Assembly: GCA_021798095.1 (NCBI GenBank)
Contig: JAJZYL010000023.1
Coordinates: 1 to 11,776 of the forward strand
Direction: 5' to 3'
DNA: 11,776 nucleotides
Source of the DNA: an archaeon
GTDB taxonomy: Archaea > Thermoproteota > Nitrososphaeria > Conexivisphaerales > UBA164
The notes beneath the pieces are model-generated. The model was not told the origin of the DNA and made no database searches. It saw nothing but the letters and a program-made list of their open reading frames with translations. The position numbers and the translations under genes were made by a program. Below are positions 1 through 6,900 of the stretch, in pieces; positions within the stretch are counted from its first letter, which is position 1, and each line of letters begins with the position of its first letter.

Positions 1-236
1 AACCCGCAATGTTCTATATGGACCTAATATCCAAGGCCAAGGATAGGTTCAATATCCCTATAGCGGCTTACAGTGTTAGTGGGGAATACAGTATGATAAA
101 AGGCGCGGCTTTTAATGGATGGATAAATGAAAATGATGTTTTAATGGAGCTGATTTACTCAATTAAAAGGGCAGGCGCGGACATAATAATAACGTATTAT
201 TCGGAAAAAATAGCTGATATCCTGAGGTCAAAATGA
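1..236 (+). CDS. hemB: Delta-aminolevulinic acid dehydratase (porphobilinogen synthase), C-terminal part
   Basis: HemB condenses two 5-aminolevulinate molecules into porphobilinogen, in the cytoplasm. Only the last 77 full codons are here and the gene begins upstream of the window. The reading frame is open to base 3 and gives Pro-Ala before the first Met at base 9, matching the conserved lysine-proline segment that follows the catalytic lysine region, so the Met at base 9 is internal. The visible part holds the conserved VSGEY motif, then an NGW motif, the KRAGAD segment and a typical ITYY strand near the end, all in HemB order. The stop overlaps the hemL start (ATGA), so hemB and hemL are probably cotranscribed. 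The catalytic lysines and metal ligands lie outside the window. Confidence 0.95.
   Translation, partial: PAMFYMDLISKAKDRFNIPIAAYSVSGEYSMIKGAAFNGWINENDVLMELIYSIKRAGADIIITYYSEKIADILRSK
224..228 (+). promoter_or_regulatory. Shine-Dalgarno-like site for hemL
   Basis: GAGGT lies four bases before the hemL ATG, inside the end of hemB. It fits an operon-internal gene that needs its own ribosome binding, in contrast to the apparently leaderless genes further on. It supports the ATG at 233. Confidence 0.5.
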
Positions 237-1522
237 AAAATCAAGAAAGCAAAAGTCTGTTTAAAAGGGCATTAAAGGTTATGGTAGGTGGCGTCAACAG
301 CCCCGTAAGGGCTTACAAGGGCGTTGGCGGGGAGCCATTATTTATCATGAGGGGGAAGGGTTCAAGAATATGGGACGCCGATGAAAATGAGTATACTGAT
401 TTCCTGTGCTCCTGGGGCGCAATACTGCTTGGACACTCGGATCCTGATACCATCAAGGCCTCATATAATGCTATTGTGGATGGAAGCTCCTTTGGGGCAC
501 CTACCAAAAATGAACTGTACTTGGCTGAGGCTATATCATCCAGTATGAGGACGGCTGAAATGGTTAGGCTGGTGAATTCCGGCACGGAGGCTGTAATGAC
601 AGCCATTAGGCTTTCAAGGGGATTTAGTGACAAAAAAATCATAGTAAAATTTGAGGGCAACTATCATGGTCATTCTGACATAGTTCTTTCAAAAGCAGGT
701 TCAGGGCTTGCCACTCTTGGTATACCATCATCTGCAGGCGTACCTGAAGGGTGTGTTTCAGATACCGTTACCCTCGCATATAACGACATCGATGCGTTTG
801 AGAACTTTATGGATCAAAAGGGAAAACTTGTGGCCGCGGTCATTGTGGAACCAATAGCTGGCAACATGGGGGTTGTGCCCGCTGATATAAAATTTTTATC
901 AAGTCTCAGGGATAAATGTAATGAAAATTCAAGCATTCTGATATTTGATGAAGTAATCAGCGGGTTCAGGGTTTCAAAGGGGGGTGCACAAAGCCTATAC
1001 GGAGTATACCCAGACCTGACAGTGCTCGGAAAGATAATAGGAGGCGGATTTCCAATAGGGGCTTTAACGGGGAAGGCCGAAATAATGAGGTATCTGGCGC
1101 CTGAGGGATCAGTATACCAGGCAGGCACCCTTGCTGGAAACCCTGTTGCCGCAGCGGCTGGATTCGCCGTCATATCCCAGCTTAACGATAGCATCTACCA
1201 AAACCTCGAAGACTATGGGAAAGAGATTGAAAATTTAATAGTAAAGGCCGCCGAAAATAATGGAATTAGAGTTACGGTAAATAGGATTGGATCCATGCTC
1301 AGTATCTTCTTTGCCGATAATCCCATCAAAAATTTTAATGATGTATTAAGAAGCAAGAAGGAACTCTATACCCCATTCTTCTGGTCCCTGTTGGAAAGTG
1401 GAATATATGCTCCTCCTTCATCTTATGAAAGCTATTTCTTTACAGCCAGCCATGACGAATCTGATATAAAAAGGCTCAGCGTGGCACTTGACAGCTCATT
1501 TGGGTCATTAAAGAATGAATAG
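233..1522 (+). CDS. hemL: Glutamate-1-semialdehyde 2,1-aminomutase
   Basis: This PLP enzyme turns glutamate-1-semialdehyde into 5-aminolevulinate, the last step of the C5 route from glutamyl-tRNA. At 429 residues it has the usual family length. The N-terminal GGVNSPVRAYK segment (19-29) is a hallmark of HemL. The PLP-phosphate motif NSGTEA is at 115-120, the FDEV motif with its cofactor-binding aspartate at 238-241, and the Schiff-base lysine is K267 in the LGKIIGGGFPIGA segment. These features separate it from ordinary class III aminotransferases. The start is fixed by the ATGA overlap with hemB and the nearby GAGGT. The last eight bases overlap the hemE start, so hemB-hemL-hemE looks like a translationally coupled operon supplying early tetrapyrrole precursors. 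Nothing looks damaged. Confidence 0.98.
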   Translation: MKNQESKSLFKRALKVMVGGVNSPVRAYKGVGGEPLFIMRGKGSRIWDADENEYTDFLCSWGAILLGHSDPDTIKASYNAIVDGSSFGAPTKNELYLAEAISSSMRTAEMVRLVNSGTEAVMTAIRLSRGFSDKKIIVKFEGNYHGHSDIVLSKAGSGLATLGIPSSAGVPEGCVSDTVTLAYNDIDAFENFMDQKGKLVAAVIVEPIAGNMGVVPADIKFLSSLRDKCNENSSILIFDEVISGFRVSKGGAQSLYGVYPDLTVLGKIIGGGFPIGALTGKAEIMRYLAPEGSVYQAGTLAGNPVAAAAGFAVISQLNDSIYQNLEDYGKEIENLIVKAAENNGIRVTVNRIGSMLSIFFADNPIKNFNDVLRSKKELYTPFFWSLLESGIYAPPSSYESYFFTASHDESDIKRLSVALDSSFGSLKNE

Positions 1523-2519
1523 CACCTTTATTGACGCTCTTAATAATCGAGTTCACAGCCACATACCGGCATGGTACATGAGACAGGCAGGGAGGCATAT
1601 GCCTGGGTTTGCCAAACATATAGCAAATAATGATCTTTCAAAGATCGTAAGAAGCCCCCAATTGGCTTCAGAAATAGCAATTGAAGCTGTGGAGAGGCTT
1701 GATGTCGATGCAGCTATAATGTTTTCCGATATTGTAACACCATTACAAGAGGCTGGGCTTCAATATGTCTATACAGTTGGTGCAGGGCCACAACTAAAAA
1801 CCCCTATTTCATTAAATAGATTTATAGACGCGGTTAGTAACATGCGAGCCGAAAATCTATGGTTCATCAGAGATCAGATTATGGAGATCAAACGCAGTAC
1901 CGACGTTCCAGTCATCGGCTTTGCTGGTGCCCCGTTCACTCTTGTTAGCTATATTATAGAGGGCAAGTACGCTAGGGAATTTCCTAAAACAAAGTCATTT
2001 ATGATGACTGAAAACTGGAATATGCTGATAAAGGCGGTGATTGACCTGATCATCAAAGATGTCGATGTCCAGATCGATGCCGGCGCTTCCGTAATTCAGC
2101 TGTTTGACACATGGATGGGTATTCTTTCCGAGAGGCAATTCTCAGAATATTATTCATCAAAACTTTTTGAACTGGTTTCGCATATTAAGAATAGAGTTCC
2201 TGTTATTTACTTCTGCACAGACTGTTCTCATTTGATTAATAAAGTAGTAAGAAGCATCAAGCCAACAGTCATGAGCGTTGACTGGAAAATCTCACTTAAA
2301 TCAATACATGATACAGAAAAGATCGGGCTTCAGGGAAACCTTGATCCGGTATATTCGCTTATAGGGGGCCAAACGATGATAAAGGAAGCTGATATAGTTC
2401 TTGAAGATGCGCGGGGGATTAATAACTATGTATTTAATTTAGGACATGGTGTTTTACCTGGGACAGATTGGAGGGAACTAAAAAAACTGACGGAACACGT
2501 GCATAGATGGAAATTTTAA
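1515..2519 (+). CDS. hemE: Uroporphyrinogen III decarboxylase
   Basis: HemE removes four carboxyl groups from uroporphyrinogen III to give coproporphyrinogen III, without a cofactor. The protein has 334 residues, close to the family norm. Both family signatures are clear: PAWYMRQAGR (18-27) with the substrate-binding arginines, and GFAGAPFTLVSY (135-146) with the conserved tyrosine. The FSDI motif supplies the catalytic aspartate (D72), and the C-terminal LGHGVLPGT (309-317) holds the conserved histidine H311. The ATG overlaps the end of hemL by eight bases, with only a weak GGGT before it, so coupling to hemL is likely. The presence of HemE commits the pathway to coproporphyrinogen and argues against a purely siroheme-dependent (AhbA-D) route, which branches off at uroporphyrinogen. 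HemC, HemD and HemA are not in the window. Confidence 0.98.
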   Translation: MNSTFIDALNNRVHSHIPAWYMRQAGRHMPGFAKHIANNDLSKIVRSPQLASEIAIEAVERLDVDAAIMFSDIVTPLQEAGLQYVYTVGAGPQLKTPISLNRFIDAVSNMRAENLWFIRDQIMEIKRSTDVPVIGFAGAPFTLVSYIIEGKYAREFPKTKSFMMTENWNMLIKAVIDLIIKDVDVQIDAGASVIQLFDTWMGILSERQFSEYYSSKLFELVSHIKNRVPVIYFCTDCSHLINKVVRSIKPTVMSVDWKISLKSIHDTEKIGLQGNLDPVYSLIGGQTMIKEADIVLEDARGINNYVFNLGHGVLPGTDWRELKKLTEHVHRWKF

Positions 2520-2774
2520 CATATCATAAAATCTCTAGGGATTTTAGATACTCCAAGGATTCAAGATAATTATGATAGATTATATCGAGCCAAACCATAG
2601 GGCTCCTTGAAGGAGGTGCTTAAATAAGGCGGCATACGATTATACCCAACGGGTACTAGCAACTTGAACCCATCATAGGCATAAAAGGAAACACTTAGAA
2701 CAAAATAAATAACTAGAGATATTTACTAAACCACCTTTAAGCCAAGCTATAAAAACTGTTGAAATCATCCTAAC
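2520..2774 (+). other. Non-coding gap between hemE and hemH with several hairpins
   Basis: No credible reading frame is present in either direction. Visible structures are an imperfect inverted repeat at 2528-2545, two competing stems that share bases (GAGCC 2587-2591 with GGCTC 2601-2605, or CTCCT 2603-2607 with AGGAG 2611-2615), and a TACCC/GGGTA stem with a three-base loop at 2643-2655. The gap ends just before the hemH promoter. It may be a 3' untranslated region of the hemBLE transcript or a small RNA. No known RNA family was recognised. Confidence 0.5.
2528..2545 (+). terminator. Possible terminator hairpin after hemE
   Basis: AAAATC and GATTTT form a six-base-pair stem around a short loop, nine bases after the hemE stop, and the stem ends in a run of T. 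Archaeal termination relies mostly on U-tracts, so this is only weak support for an end of the hemBLE transcript. Confidence 0.2.
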
Positions 2775-2775
2775 A

Positions 2776-2786
2776 CTTTTTAAGAG
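2776..2786 (+). promoter_or_regulatory. TATA-like box for hemH
   Basis: CTTTTTAAGAG is centred about 26 bases before the TTG at 2807. That is the archaeal spacing expected if transcription starts at or next to the start codon, which gives a leaderless message. It supports the TTG start and an independent hemH promoter. Confidence 0.5.
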
Positions 2787-2806
2787 ATTAAAACAATATA
2801 ATTGGA

Positions 2807-3634
2807 TTGAAGAGCATTATATTGACAGATTTTGGTGCTCCATCAAGCCCAAATGAACTTAAAGATTTTTTAGTTAACCTTTACAATCGCGCTCCAACTA
2901 ATTCTGAAATTGAAGCAGCGACAAAAAAATATGAGTTTATAGGAGGATCCCCCATAAGGACAAAAATCAAGAACCTAACAGAAGGGCTTAGAAACGAGCT
3001 TGAAAACGTTCAAGTTGACTACGCATTCCTCTACAATGAACCATATCTCAAGGACGTAATAGAATCAAATATTAAATCTGGGATTGATAATATTACAATT
3101 TTACCTCTGTTTACTTTCTATTCAAGAAAAACCGCAATGGACATCAGTAAAAGCATTTCATATAATGAGGGGGCTGTAAAAATCAAGGTTGCGCCCGAAG
3201 CTTCAAAGGTCGATTGTATACCCATAGTATGGGGGAACAGGTTAAATTCTGATATCAAAGGGTTGGGAAATTTTACACTGATTTTTATCGCTCATAGCGT
3301 CCCCAAGGGTATTGATGTATCAAATCAATATCTTCAGAGCTTTAGAAATTTTGCTGAAAAGATTAGCTTGCGTGTTAAGAACAAAAATTTTCTATTGGGT
3401 TTTCAGAGCTCACGCCAAGGATGGTTAGGCCCCAGCATATATGACCTTGAAGTTGGGCCATATGAGGATGTAGTTGTTGTCCCGTTAAGCTTCCTGCTGA
3501 CCAACATGGAAATACTTTATGATTTAGATTTCGAATATTCAAAATACCTTAAAGAAAAGGGCTATAGGTATATGAGAAGCGGCCCCCCTGACGACGGTGA
3601 TGATCTCCCAAAGTGCCTTGCAAGCATTGTTTGA
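2807..3634 (+). CDS. hemH: Ferrochelatase family protein (coproporphyrin or protoporphyrin ferrochelatase)
   Basis: This family inserts ferrous iron into a porphyrin. The N-terminal segment starting LTDFGAPSSP (6-15) is the family's usual opening strand and turn. The metal-site histidine is H163 in the IAHSVP motif, FQSSRQGWLGP (199-209) matches the conserved FQS..WLGP segment, and the second catalytic residue is E235 in a PLSFLLTNMEILYD segment. At 275 residues it is shorter than the roughly 310-residue Bacillus enzyme, and the bases around the glutamate are unusual (TN where many relatives have DH). The start is TTG: the frame upstream meets a stop at 2789 with no ATG, and a TATA-like box sits 26 bases before the TTG. 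Its position beside hemY and an AhbD-like gene suggests coproporphyrin as substrate, as in the coproporphyrin-dependent route, but protoporphyrin cannot be excluded from sequence alone. Confidence 0.93.
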   Translation: MKSIILTDFGAPSSPNELKDFLVNLYNRAPTNSEIEAATKKYEFIGGSPIRTKIKNLTEGLRNELENVQVDYAFLYNEPYLKDVIESNIKSGIDNITILPLFTFYSRKTAMDISKSISYNEGAVKIKVAPEASKVDCIPIVWGNRLNSDIKGLGNFTLIFIAHSVPKGIDVSNQYLQSFRNFAEKISLRVKNKNFLLGFQSSRQGWLGPSIYDLEVGPYEDVVVVPLSFLLTNMEILYDLDFEYSKYLKEKGYRYMRSGPPDDGDDLPKCLASIV

Positions 3635-3657
3635 CATAATTTTTCAGTATATGCGTG

Positions 3658-3666
3658 CTTTTAAGA
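3658..3666 (+). promoter_or_regulatory. TATA-like box before the radical SAM gene
   Basis: CTTTTAAGA repeats the core of the hemH box. It is centred about 44 bases before the ATG at 3706, which would leave a leader of about 18 bases containing a weak GACAGG. A second A/T-rich box, TTAATAAG (3672-3679), about 30 bases before the ATG, is the alternative. Confidence 0.35.
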
Positions 3667-3705
3667 ATATGTTAATAAGTCTACGTTAAAGACAGGCTAA
3701 ATATA

Positions 3706-4791
3706 ATGTCAAAAAATCCCTATAACGACGGACCGCTCATAGTGTTCTGGGAAACCACTAAGGCTTGCGAATTGAAGTGTATCCATTGCAGGGCTTCGGC
3801 AATAGAATCAAGATCCCCTGAAGAATTAACAACAGAAGAAGCAAAAAGGCTATTTAATCAGTTAACTAAATTTGCCAGGCCTCCAGTAGTCATAATGACG
3901 GGTGGGAACCCTTTAATTAGGGATGACATTAATGAACTCATAAAAAGCGCATCTTATCTAGGCCTGCCTGTGGCCATATCGCCAGCTGTATCCGCAAGGC
4001 TAAATCCCGATGCATTAATTAAATTAAAAAATTCTGGTGCAAAATTCATGTCAATAAGCCTAGACGGCCTATCCTCTACGCACGAAACCATAAGAAACGT
4101 AAATGGAGTATATCAGGAAACAATAAAAGCAATAAATAATGCGATAAAAGCTGGCATCATACTTCAAGTTAACACCGCTGTAATGAAAGTCAATTATTTG
4201 GAACTACCGAAAATTTTTAAATTGATCTATGATATGGGGGTAAAAGTTTGGGAAATTTTTTTCCTCATACAAACTGGCAGGGGTTCTGAACTGCTTGATC
4301 TTACACAGGAAGAGTATGAGGCGGTATGCAATTTCCTATATGATGCATCATATTATAATATCCAGATCAGGACGATAGAATGTCCATTTATAAGAAGGGT
4401 ATTGAAGGAAAGGGGTGAAGGAAAGAGCTATGCATCACCTATATATAAAAGGCTCCATGAAGACCTTATCGAGCTAATGGGGAAACCCTCATCATCATCC
4501 ACATTAGGTAAGAGCGGTACGCTCGATGGGGATGGCATAATTTTTATCGACCATAAGGGGGTTATTTATCCAGGGGGGTTCCTGCCTTTGCCTATTGGAG
4601 ATGTAAGGCATGATGATATCGCAAAGGTGTATAGAGAATCTCCTTTATTGAAGAACATCAGGGCAAGGGCGTTTAATGGCAATTGTGGTAGCTGTAAATT
4701 CAAATGGGAATGTGGGGGCAGCAGGGCAAGGGCTTTTGCATATTTCGGTGACCCGCTTGGTTCAGACCCAGCTTGTATTTTAAATGCATAA
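3706..4791 (+). CDS. Radical SAM/SPASM protein, AhbD-like (TIGR04053-type)
   Basis: This is a 361-residue radical SAM enzyme. The cluster motif is CELKCIHC (C21, C25, C28), followed by GGNP (66-69), where most relatives have GGDP or GGEP, and the usual barrel strands. The C-terminal cysteines C327, C330, C336 and C357 (C-x2-C-x5-C-x20-C) form a SPASM-like site for a second iron-sulfur cluster. The opening PLIVFWETTKAC and the later FFLIQTGRG and IECPFIRRVL segments match the TIGR04053 group, which is related to AhbD and NirJ. AhbD decarboxylates two propionates of Fe-coproporphyrin III to give heme. The gene lies between hemH and hemY, so by context I infer this last step of heme synthesis. 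It lacks the HemN C-terminal domain, so it is not an ordinary HemN, although coproporphyrinogen decarboxylation cannot be ruled out. Peptide modification, the other SPASM role, is unlikely because no small peptide gene is nearby. Confidence 0.9.
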   Translation: MSKNPYNDGPLIVFWETTKACELKCIHCRASAIESRSPEELTTEEAKRLFNQLTKFARPPVVIMTGGNPLIRDDINELIKSASYLGLPVAISPAVSARLNPDALIKLKNSGAKFMSISLDGLSSTHETIRNVNGVYQETIKAINNAIKAGIILQVNTAVMKVNYLELPKIFKLIYDMGVKVWEIFFLIQTGRGSELLDLTQEEYEAVCNFLYDASYYNIQIRTIECPFIRRVLKERGEGKSYASPIYKRLHEDLIELMGKPSSSSTLGKSGTLDGDGIIFIDHKGVIYPGGFLPLPIGDVRHDDIAKVYRESPLLKNIRARAFNGNCGSCKFKWECGGSRARAFAYFGDPLGSDPACILNA

Positions 4792-4842
4792 CTTGACATA
4801 TAATCGCATTAAAGGTAAACATCCTGTGCAGTTTCAGAAATC

Positions 4843-4850
4843 ATTTTAAC
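4843..4850 (+). promoter_or_regulatory. TATA-like box that decides the hemY start
   Basis: ATTTTAAC is centred 27-28 bases before the ATG at 4874 but only about 6 bases before the ATG at 4853. If it is the promoter, translation must start at 4874 (or at 4868), not at 4853. Confidence 0.45.
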
Positions 4851-4873
4851 CCATGTGGTTCGGACAAATGCTT

Positions 4874-6235
4874 ATGTTTGATGATCAGCAATACGATGTG
4901 GTAGTAATAGGAGGAGGAATATCCGGGCTTTCAGCAGCCATCAGGTTGGCCGAGGCAGGGAAAAAAGTTTTGCTTCTAGAAGCGCAAACCGAGTTAGGGG
5001 GTAAAATTCGGACTTCAAATATAATGGGGGTAACAGTAGAAGAGGGTCCCGACGAATTAATAACTGGATATAAAAAATTTGATGAAATGCTAAAACTGAC
5101 TGATACATATAATAATTTAATATACCCACAAACTTCCAAATTTCTTATATATTCTAGAAATAGGCTCAGGAAATTTCCTGAATCGCTTGTTACTGGTGTG
5201 CCATCATTCAATTTAAAAGATATACGTGAATTTGTAACTTCAGGATTACTTTCACCAAAGGCCTATTTCCGTGTTATGATAGAACCGTTAATTAAATTAA
5301 ATAAATTGGAGAACGATGTAAGCATCAAGGATCTATTTGAAAAGAAGTTTGGCTCAGAATTTACAAGGAACGTGGTAGATCCGCTATTCGGTGGAATAAT
5401 GGGGGCTGATATTTCGATAATTAGCTCTAGATCGTATATACCGTATATTTATAGGATAGTTGAACAGAAGAAAAGCGTTTCCTTATATTTTAGCAGAAGG
5501 CGCACGAACCAACATTTTGGAATAAGCTCAACCCCTACCGGCCTAAATGGAATTGTTCAAAGTTTCAAAAAATATGCTGAGAAAATAGGTGTCAAAATAG
5601 TTACTGGCCACGCTGTCGATAGCATCAGTAATAATAATGGTAGTTGGATTGTAATGGTCGGATCGATTGGTATAAAATGTAAAAGGGTACTTTTAGCAGT
5701 GCCATCATATATAGCTGCCAAGCTTGTTCATAATGTTGATAAAGGGCTAGAATCATTATTAACTTCAATCAAATACTCAGAAATAACAGTTATAAATTCG
5801 GTTTACACAGCAGATTCTGTAAAATTGCATGGAAAATTTTCCGGCTTCTTGGTGCCTAGCCATTCCGGATATAAATTGCGTGGCTGTACATTAATGAGCC
5901 GTAAATGGGGCTATGCACATATGGAGGATCATGAATTGGTCAGAGGCTTCATAAATACGGATTCTGGTAAATCAGAGGAATACTATGTCCAACAAGCTGC
6001 CAAAGAATTGATACAAATGGGCGTAACAAAGGGTGATCCACAAAAATCACAAGTGAAAATCTGGGATGCGGCGCTGCCCATCTATACGGTAGGACACGCT
6101 GAGCTAATACAAAAGATAAATCAAACAATTCCCTCAAACATGTACCTTGCTGGGGCATCATACAATGGAGTAGGGATAGCTTCCAGTGGTATATCAGGAA
6201 TTGAAGCTGCAGAAAGGATCTTATCAATAAATTGA
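4874..6235 (+). CDS. hemY: Porphyrinogen oxidase, HemY type (coproporphyrinogen or protoporphyrinogen oxidase)
   Basis: HemY-type enzymes are FAD-dependent oxidases that aromatise a porphyrinogen, using oxygen in the known cases. The N-terminal dinucleotide fold is textbook: DVVVIGGGISGLSAA, then LLLEAQTELGGKI. The C-terminal FAD strand is YLAGASYNGVGIASSGISG, close to the end. With the start at 4874 it has 453 residues, the usual size for Bacillus-type HemY (CgoX). The open frame extends to an ATG at 4853, which would add MWFGQML. I prefer 4874 because a TATA-like box lies 27-28 bases before it and the fold begins a few residues later. The neighbours hemH and an AhbD-like gene suggest that it oxidises coproporphyrinogen III to coproporphyrin III. 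The sequence alone does not separate CgoX from PgoX. The gene is clearly more A/T-rich than ileS downstream. Confidence 0.93.
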   Translation: MFDDQQYDVVVIGGGISGLSAAIRLAEAGKKVLLLEAQTELGGKIRTSNIMGVTVEEGPDELITGYKKFDEMLKLTDTYNNLIYPQTSKFLIYSRNRLRKFPESLVTGVPSFNLKDIREFVTSGLLSPKAYFRVMIEPLIKLNKLENDVSIKDLFEKKFGSEFTRNVVDPLFGGIMGADISIISSRSYIPYIYRIVEQKKSVSLYFSRRRTNQHFGISSTPTGLNGIVQSFKKYAEKIGVKIVTGHAVDSISNNNGSWIVMVGSIGIKCKRVLLAVPSYIAAKLVHNVDKGLESLLTSIKYSEITVINSVYTADSVKLHGKFSGFLVPSHSGYKLRGCTLMSRKWGYAHMEDHELVRGFINTDSGKSEEYYVQQAAKELIQMGVTKGDPQKSQVKIWDAALPIYTVGHAELIQKINQTIPSNMYLAGASYNGVGIASSGISGIEAAERILSIN

Positions 6236-6281
6236 GGAGTAATCATAGTATGCAAGTCTTTATACACATTCAAGAAAAATG

Positions 6282-6293
6282 TCTTTTGGTTTT
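6282..6293 (+). terminator. Possible U-tract terminator after hemY
   Basis: The T-rich run TCTTTTGGTTTT starts 47 bases after the hemY stop. Archaeal RNA polymerase often stops at such U-tracts without a hairpin, so this is a plausible end for the hem transcripts. Confidence 0.3.
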
Positions 6294-6357
6294 GAAGCTC
6301 ATTATATATCGGGAGAATCATTGGATGTAAATCACTTCATCAGCGTAATCTGCCTTA

Positions 6358-6377
6358 AAGCTTTATGAATAAAGCTT
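6358..6377. repeat. Perfect inverted repeat, 9-base arms
   Basis: AAGCTTTAT and ATAAAGCTT are separated by GA. The arms are perfect. In DNA this could be a site for a dimeric regulator; in RNA the two-base loop is too tight for full pairing. It lies far from any start codon, so a role is not evident. Confidence 0.55.
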
Positions 6378-6483
6378 GTACCGATGAAATCATAAAGCCC
6401 AAATAAGTTAAATGGATGTTAACCATGAAATGCGAGCTGGAAAAGGCTTCACGCAATGTTTACTGGTTGCCTTCAAAATAACA

Positions 6484-6497
6484 ATATCCATGGATAT
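6484..6497. repeat. Perfect 14-base palindrome
   Basis: ATATCCATGGATAT reads the same on both strands. It is in the non-coding stretch about 90 bases before the 3' end of tRNA-Arg. It is short enough to be chance in A/T-rich DNA. Confidence 0.4.
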
Positions 6498-6585
6498 CCT
6501 ATAATTATGTTGAGGGCTTAGGAAGCAGTAAAACTAGCCTTAGTGTAATGGAATATCACCATCTGTTCAAGCATTAAATCTTATA

Positions 6586-6660
6586 CGGGCCCGGTGGGAT
6601 TTGAACCCATGACCTACAGCTTAGGAGGCTGCCGCGCTATCCATACTGCGCTACGGGCCC
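6586..6660 (-). tRNA. tRNA-Arg, anticodon CCU
   Basis: The - strand folds as a complete 75-base cloverleaf. The acceptor stem GGGCCCG/CGGGCCC has seven pairs, with G as discriminator. The D-stem is GCGC/GCGC. The anticodon stem GCAGC/GCUGU closes the loop CUCCUAA, so the anticodon is CCU (6623-6625), which reads AGG. The variable loop is AGGUC. The T-arm has loop UUCAAAU and four standard pairs plus an A-C mismatch at its base. No CCA is encoded and there is no intron, unlike the tRNA-His gene at the other end of the window. AGG is a common arginine codon in the genes here, so this should be a heavily used tRNA. A CTTTTAAG box on the - strand at 6733-6740 may be its promoter, which would imply a leader of about 50 bases; a weaker ATTTAG at 6684-6689 is nearer. 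Confidence 0.95.
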
Positions 6661-6900
6661 ATGCAGTGTTGCGCTATCACCAGCTAAATCGCCAAGTTGG
6701 TTCCGCGAACGGATTCGGTAAAATATTGCAGGCTTAAAAGCTTGACTGGTAAGGATTGAGACCTGTTATGAATATATTTATCGCGGGCGCTGTTGATATA
6801 CTTAGCATTAATTAAAACGATAATTGTAGCATTTTGTTGCATCAATTGTTCAATACCAGCGGCGGGCTCTTCCTTATTTACTAAAGGTTGGGCATCCTGT
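6661..6900. other. Non-coding gap upstream of tRNA-Arg and downstream of the transporter gene
   Basis: These 240 bases hold no credible reading frame. They should contain the tRNA-Arg promoter on the - strand and the transporter's 3' end. The - strand CTTTTAAG at 6733-6740 is the best TATA-like match. No strong terminator hairpin was seen. Confidence 0.45.

Larger units (their letters stand above)
6236..6585. other. Non-coding stretch between hemY and tRNA-Arg
   Basis: About 350 bases without a credible gene. A 66-codon frame on the - strand (6121-6321) mostly overlaps hemY in antisense and has no recognisable content, so it is treated as chance. The stretch holds a T-rich run just after hemY and two strong palindromes, listed separately. 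Box C-like TGATGA motifs occur but without partner box D motifs. Confidence 0.5.

Noticed and set aside
3706..4791. Oxygen-independent coproporphyrinogen oxidase HemN
   Set aside because: The cysteine motif alone fits, but there is no HemN C-terminal domain and there is a four-cysteine SPASM-like site, as in AhbD-type proteins.
4853..4873. Seven extra N-terminal codons of HemY
   Set aside because: The TATA-like box lies only about six bases before this ATG, and the FAD fold needs no such extension. Kept as an alternative only.
6326..6345. C/D box small RNA on the - strand (TGATGA at the 6340 region)
   Set aside because: No matching box D (CTGA) at a proper distance and no C'/D' pair.
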